Shown here: positions 62,300 to 64,000 of the stretch, in pieces
Layout: each line of letters opens with the position of its first letter
How positions within the stretch are numbered: the stretch's first letter is position 1
Assembly: GCA_015698305.1 (NCBI GenBank)
Contig: CP048620.1
Coordinates: forward strand, 1,142,557 to 1,206,556
Direction: 5' to 3'
Length of the DNA stretch: 64,000 bases
Source of the DNA: Candidatus Nitrohelix vancouverensis
GTDB taxonomy: Bacteria > Nitrospinota > Nitrospinia > Nitrospinales > VA-1
The notes under the pieces: generated by a model
Databases searched by the model: none
What the model was told of the DNA's origin: nothing
What the model saw: only the letters and a program-made list of their open reading frames with translations
Program-made: the position numbers and the translations under genes

Positions 62300-63502
62300 T
62301 CAGTTCCCTCCCGTTGGCAAGGAGACGACGGCGGAAATAGCTTCTGCGCTGGTGTGCGATAATCCGGCATCGCCGCCAAACAGGGAAACAAAGACGCCGG
62401 CGGCGACCGCGCTTCCAATCACTCCCGCGACGTTGGGACCCATCGCATGCATGAGGAGAAAGTTTTTGTTGTCTTCCTCGGAGCCGACCTTCTGCGAGAC
62501 GCGCGCCGCCATGGGAACGGCGGAAACTCCCGCAGAGCCGATCAGCGGATTGACTTTACCGCCTGTAATTTTGCACATGAGTTTGCCAAACAAGACACCG
62601 CCTGCGGTCGCCATGGAAAATGCGAGCAGACCGAGAACGATGATCTTTAAAGTCTCAATGCGCAAAAAGGAGTCGGCGGTCATTGAAGAGCCGACAGCCA
62701 AAGCCAGTAAAATAGTGACGATATTGATCAAATGCGTTTCTGCGGTTTCATGCAGACGTTTGGTCACCCCGGACTCGCGGAACAAGTTGCCAAGCATCAA
62801 CATGCCCAGTAATGGGGTCACGCCGGGCAACATCAGACAACATACAATGGTGACGAGTATGGGGAAAATGATTTTGACATTTTGGGAAATGGGTTTCAAC
62901 TGCTCCATGCGAATCTTGCGCTCTTCCGGCGTGGTCAGCATGCGCATGATCGGCGGTTGAATGAGCGGCACCAGCGCCATGTACGAATACGCGGCGACGG
63001 CGATAGGCCCGAGCAGATGCGGAGCCAGTTTACTGGCGATGAAGATGGACGTGGGACCGTCCGCGCCTCCGATGATGCCAATGGCGCTGGCTTCCTGCAT
63101 GTTGAATCCCAGGGCCACGGCGCCAATGAGCGTTGTGTAGACGCCGACCTGAGCGGCGGCGCCGAGTAAAAGCGTCGAGGGGTTGGCGAGCAGGGGACCG
63201 AAGTCGGTCAGCGCGCCAACGCCAAGGAAAACGAGAGGGGGTAATATTTCATATTTGACGCCTTGATAGAAAAAATGCAACAGTCCGCCTTCATCAACGT
63301 TGCTCATCAAGCTCATCGGCAGGTTGGCCATGAGACAGCCAAAACCGATGGGGAGCAGTAAAAGCGGTTCGAATTCTTTCCAGACTGCCAGATATAAAAG
63401 AACGCAGGCGACCACAATCATGACCATATGGCCGGGTGTAATGGCCTCAAGTCCTGTGGAGTGTAATATATGCAGAGCGGCTGAGCCGAAGCTGAAATCC
63501 AT
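62300..63502 (-). CDS. oadB: Na+-translocating decarboxylase beta subunit
   Basis: A 400-residue integral membrane subunit of the sodium-pumping decarboxylases (oxaloacetate, methylmalonyl-CoA or glutaconyl-CoA). It has 9-11 helices and the conserved [23 protein letters not shown], with the key Asp in GADGP, plus [15 protein letters not shown] and [16 protein letters not shown]. It couples decarboxylation of carboxybiotin to Na+ export. It lies between the gamma-subunit gene and the biotin-carrying subunit gene. Confidence 0.95.
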   Translation of the reverse strand: MDFSFGSAALHILHSTGLEAITPGHMVMIVVACVLLYLAVWKEFEPLLLLPIGFGCLMANLPMSLMSNVDEGGLLHFFYQGVKYEILPPLVFLGVGALTDFGPLLANPSTLLLGAAAQVGVYTTLIGAVALGFNMQEASAIGIIGGADGPTSIFIASKLAPHLLGPIAVAAYSYMALVPLIQPPIMRMLTTPEERKIRMEQLKPISQNVKIIFPILVTIVCCLMLPGVTPLLGMLMLGNLFRESGVTKRLHETAETHLINIVTILLALAVGSSMTADSFLRIETLKIIVLGLLAFSMATAGGVLFGKLMCKITGGKVNPLIGSAGVSAVPMAARVSQKVGSEEDNKNFLLMHAMGPNVAGVIGSAVAAGVFVSLFGGDAGLSHTSAEAISAVVSLPTGGN

Positions 63503-63507
63503 GATCG

Positions 63508-64000
63508 TCAGTTGATCTCGATCAGCGGATCGCCGGTCTGAACTTTATCGCCTTCTTTGATAAGAATCGCGCCAATCGTTCCGGAAGTATGAGCCGTGAC
63601 ATCCGTTTCCATTTTCATCGCTTCCATGATGATGAGCACGTCGCCTGCGTTGACAGCGTCGCCCACCTTGCATTTGAGAGAATAGATGGAACCGGGAAGC
63701 GGTGCCTCCAATGTTTCTTTCGCTCCTGCCGACGGGGCGGGAGCGGTAGCCACAGCCGCGGCGGGTTGAGGAGCCGTTGCCACGGCGCTCGCTGATGATC
63801 CTGCGGGAATGACTTCCACCGCGAATGATTTGCCGTTGACCATGACCGTGTACGCGGCAGGGCCGCTCGCATAGGCGACGGGCGCCGCTGCGGGCGCCGC
63901 GACTGCCGGCGCGGATTTGGCCCCCGGTTTTTTCTCAACGGGCGGCGGTATCAAGCCGTCGCGTTGCGCGAAGAAATTCATGGCGACCTTCGGGAACATG
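63508..64000 (-). CDS. oadA: decarboxylase alpha subunit, biotin-carrier C-terminus (truncated by window)
   Basis: The C-terminal about 164 residues of a gene that continues past 64000. The first visible residues [10 protein letters not shown] match the end of the OadA carboxyltransferase domain. An Ala/Pro-rich hinge follows, then a biotinyl domain with EAMKMET, the biotinylated Lys 34 residues before the end. Together with oadB and oadG it forms a sodium-pumping decarboxylase. The substrate depends on the missing N-terminus; oxaloacetate is the most likely. Confidence 0.88.
   Translation of the reverse strand, partial: MFPKVAMNFFAQRDGLIPPPVEKKPGAKSAPAVAAPAAAPVAYASGPAAYTVMVNGKSFAVEVIPAGSSASAVATAPQPAAAVATAPAPSAGAKETLEAPLPGSIYSLKCKVGDAVNAGDVLIIMEAMKMETDVTAHTSGTIGAILIKEGDKVQTGDPLIEIN

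Overview
The window reads as chromosome of a free-living, probably marine, Gram-negative bacterium. Supporting signs are a hopanoid gene (HpnH), a giant AsmA-type envelope protein, a SYLF protein, a type IV pilus / type II secretion assembly locus and a Na+-translocating decarboxylase. Coding density is high and most genes are GC-moderate. The mix would fit Nitrospinota or a deltaproteobacterium-like lineage, but no phylogenetic marker here settles this. I saw no rRNA, tRNA, CRISPR array, transposase or phage gene.

Layout. 1-4.6 kb: start of a divergent ABC ATPase, an aminotransferase, a 2Fe-2S ferredoxin, a MoeB/ThiF-rhodanese protein and a MEMO protein. 4.7-11.9 kb: pilus/secretion locus with assembly ATPase, a PilS/PilR-like two-component pair, inner-membrane platform protein, pseudopilin and an internally duplicated four-helix membrane protein. 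12-15 kb: NAD synthetase and ElbB. 15.2-22.3 kb: compact same-strand cluster of sugar epimerase, WbqC protein, three radical SAM enzymes, GT2 glycosyltransferase and methyltransferase, probably for a surface glycan or lipid-linked product. 22.4-28.4 kb (minus): GGDEF, leucine-rich-repeat protein and SMC. 28.7-36.5 kb: housekeeping genes (ArsC-like, Nudix, PyrF, U32 protein), HpnH and an unusual orphan PhnE permease. 36.7-38.6 kb: an apparent self-contained sigma-54 circuit. 38.6-48.1 kb: nuclease, SYLF, DinG helicase, GT-C-like protein, FAH hydrolase, aldo/keto reductase, cNMP protein, acylphosphatase and ABC ATPase. 48.1-53.6 kb: accessory region carrying three clusters of one interspersed repeat family around a putative PD-(D/E)XK nuclease with a HicB-like protein, an alcohol dehydrogenase, and an Rrf2/AhpD/cupin group. 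53.6-64 kb: ChaN-PDZ, bS21, RlmB, AsmA-like, TMTC-like TPR protein and the Oad sodium-pump operon (alpha subunit truncated by the window edge).

The most interesting signals are: (1) an NtrC-family activator whose receiver has Asn at the phosphorylation position, followed by three helically phased TCA-N3-TGA palindromes and a near-consensus sigma-54 promoter in front of a small one-helix membrane protein; (2) about 13 copies of a roughly 55-65 bp core separated by interchangeable palindromic inserts, with a 139 bp copy pair (136/139 identical) flanking the nuclease/HicB module; (3) a 79 bp direct repeat flanking a cNMP-binding gene and duplicated 3-prime gene tails on both sides of the GGDEF gene; (4) the radical SAM/glycosyltransferase cluster; (5) a PhnE permease with an exported Ig-like domain and no ATPase or binding protein nearby.
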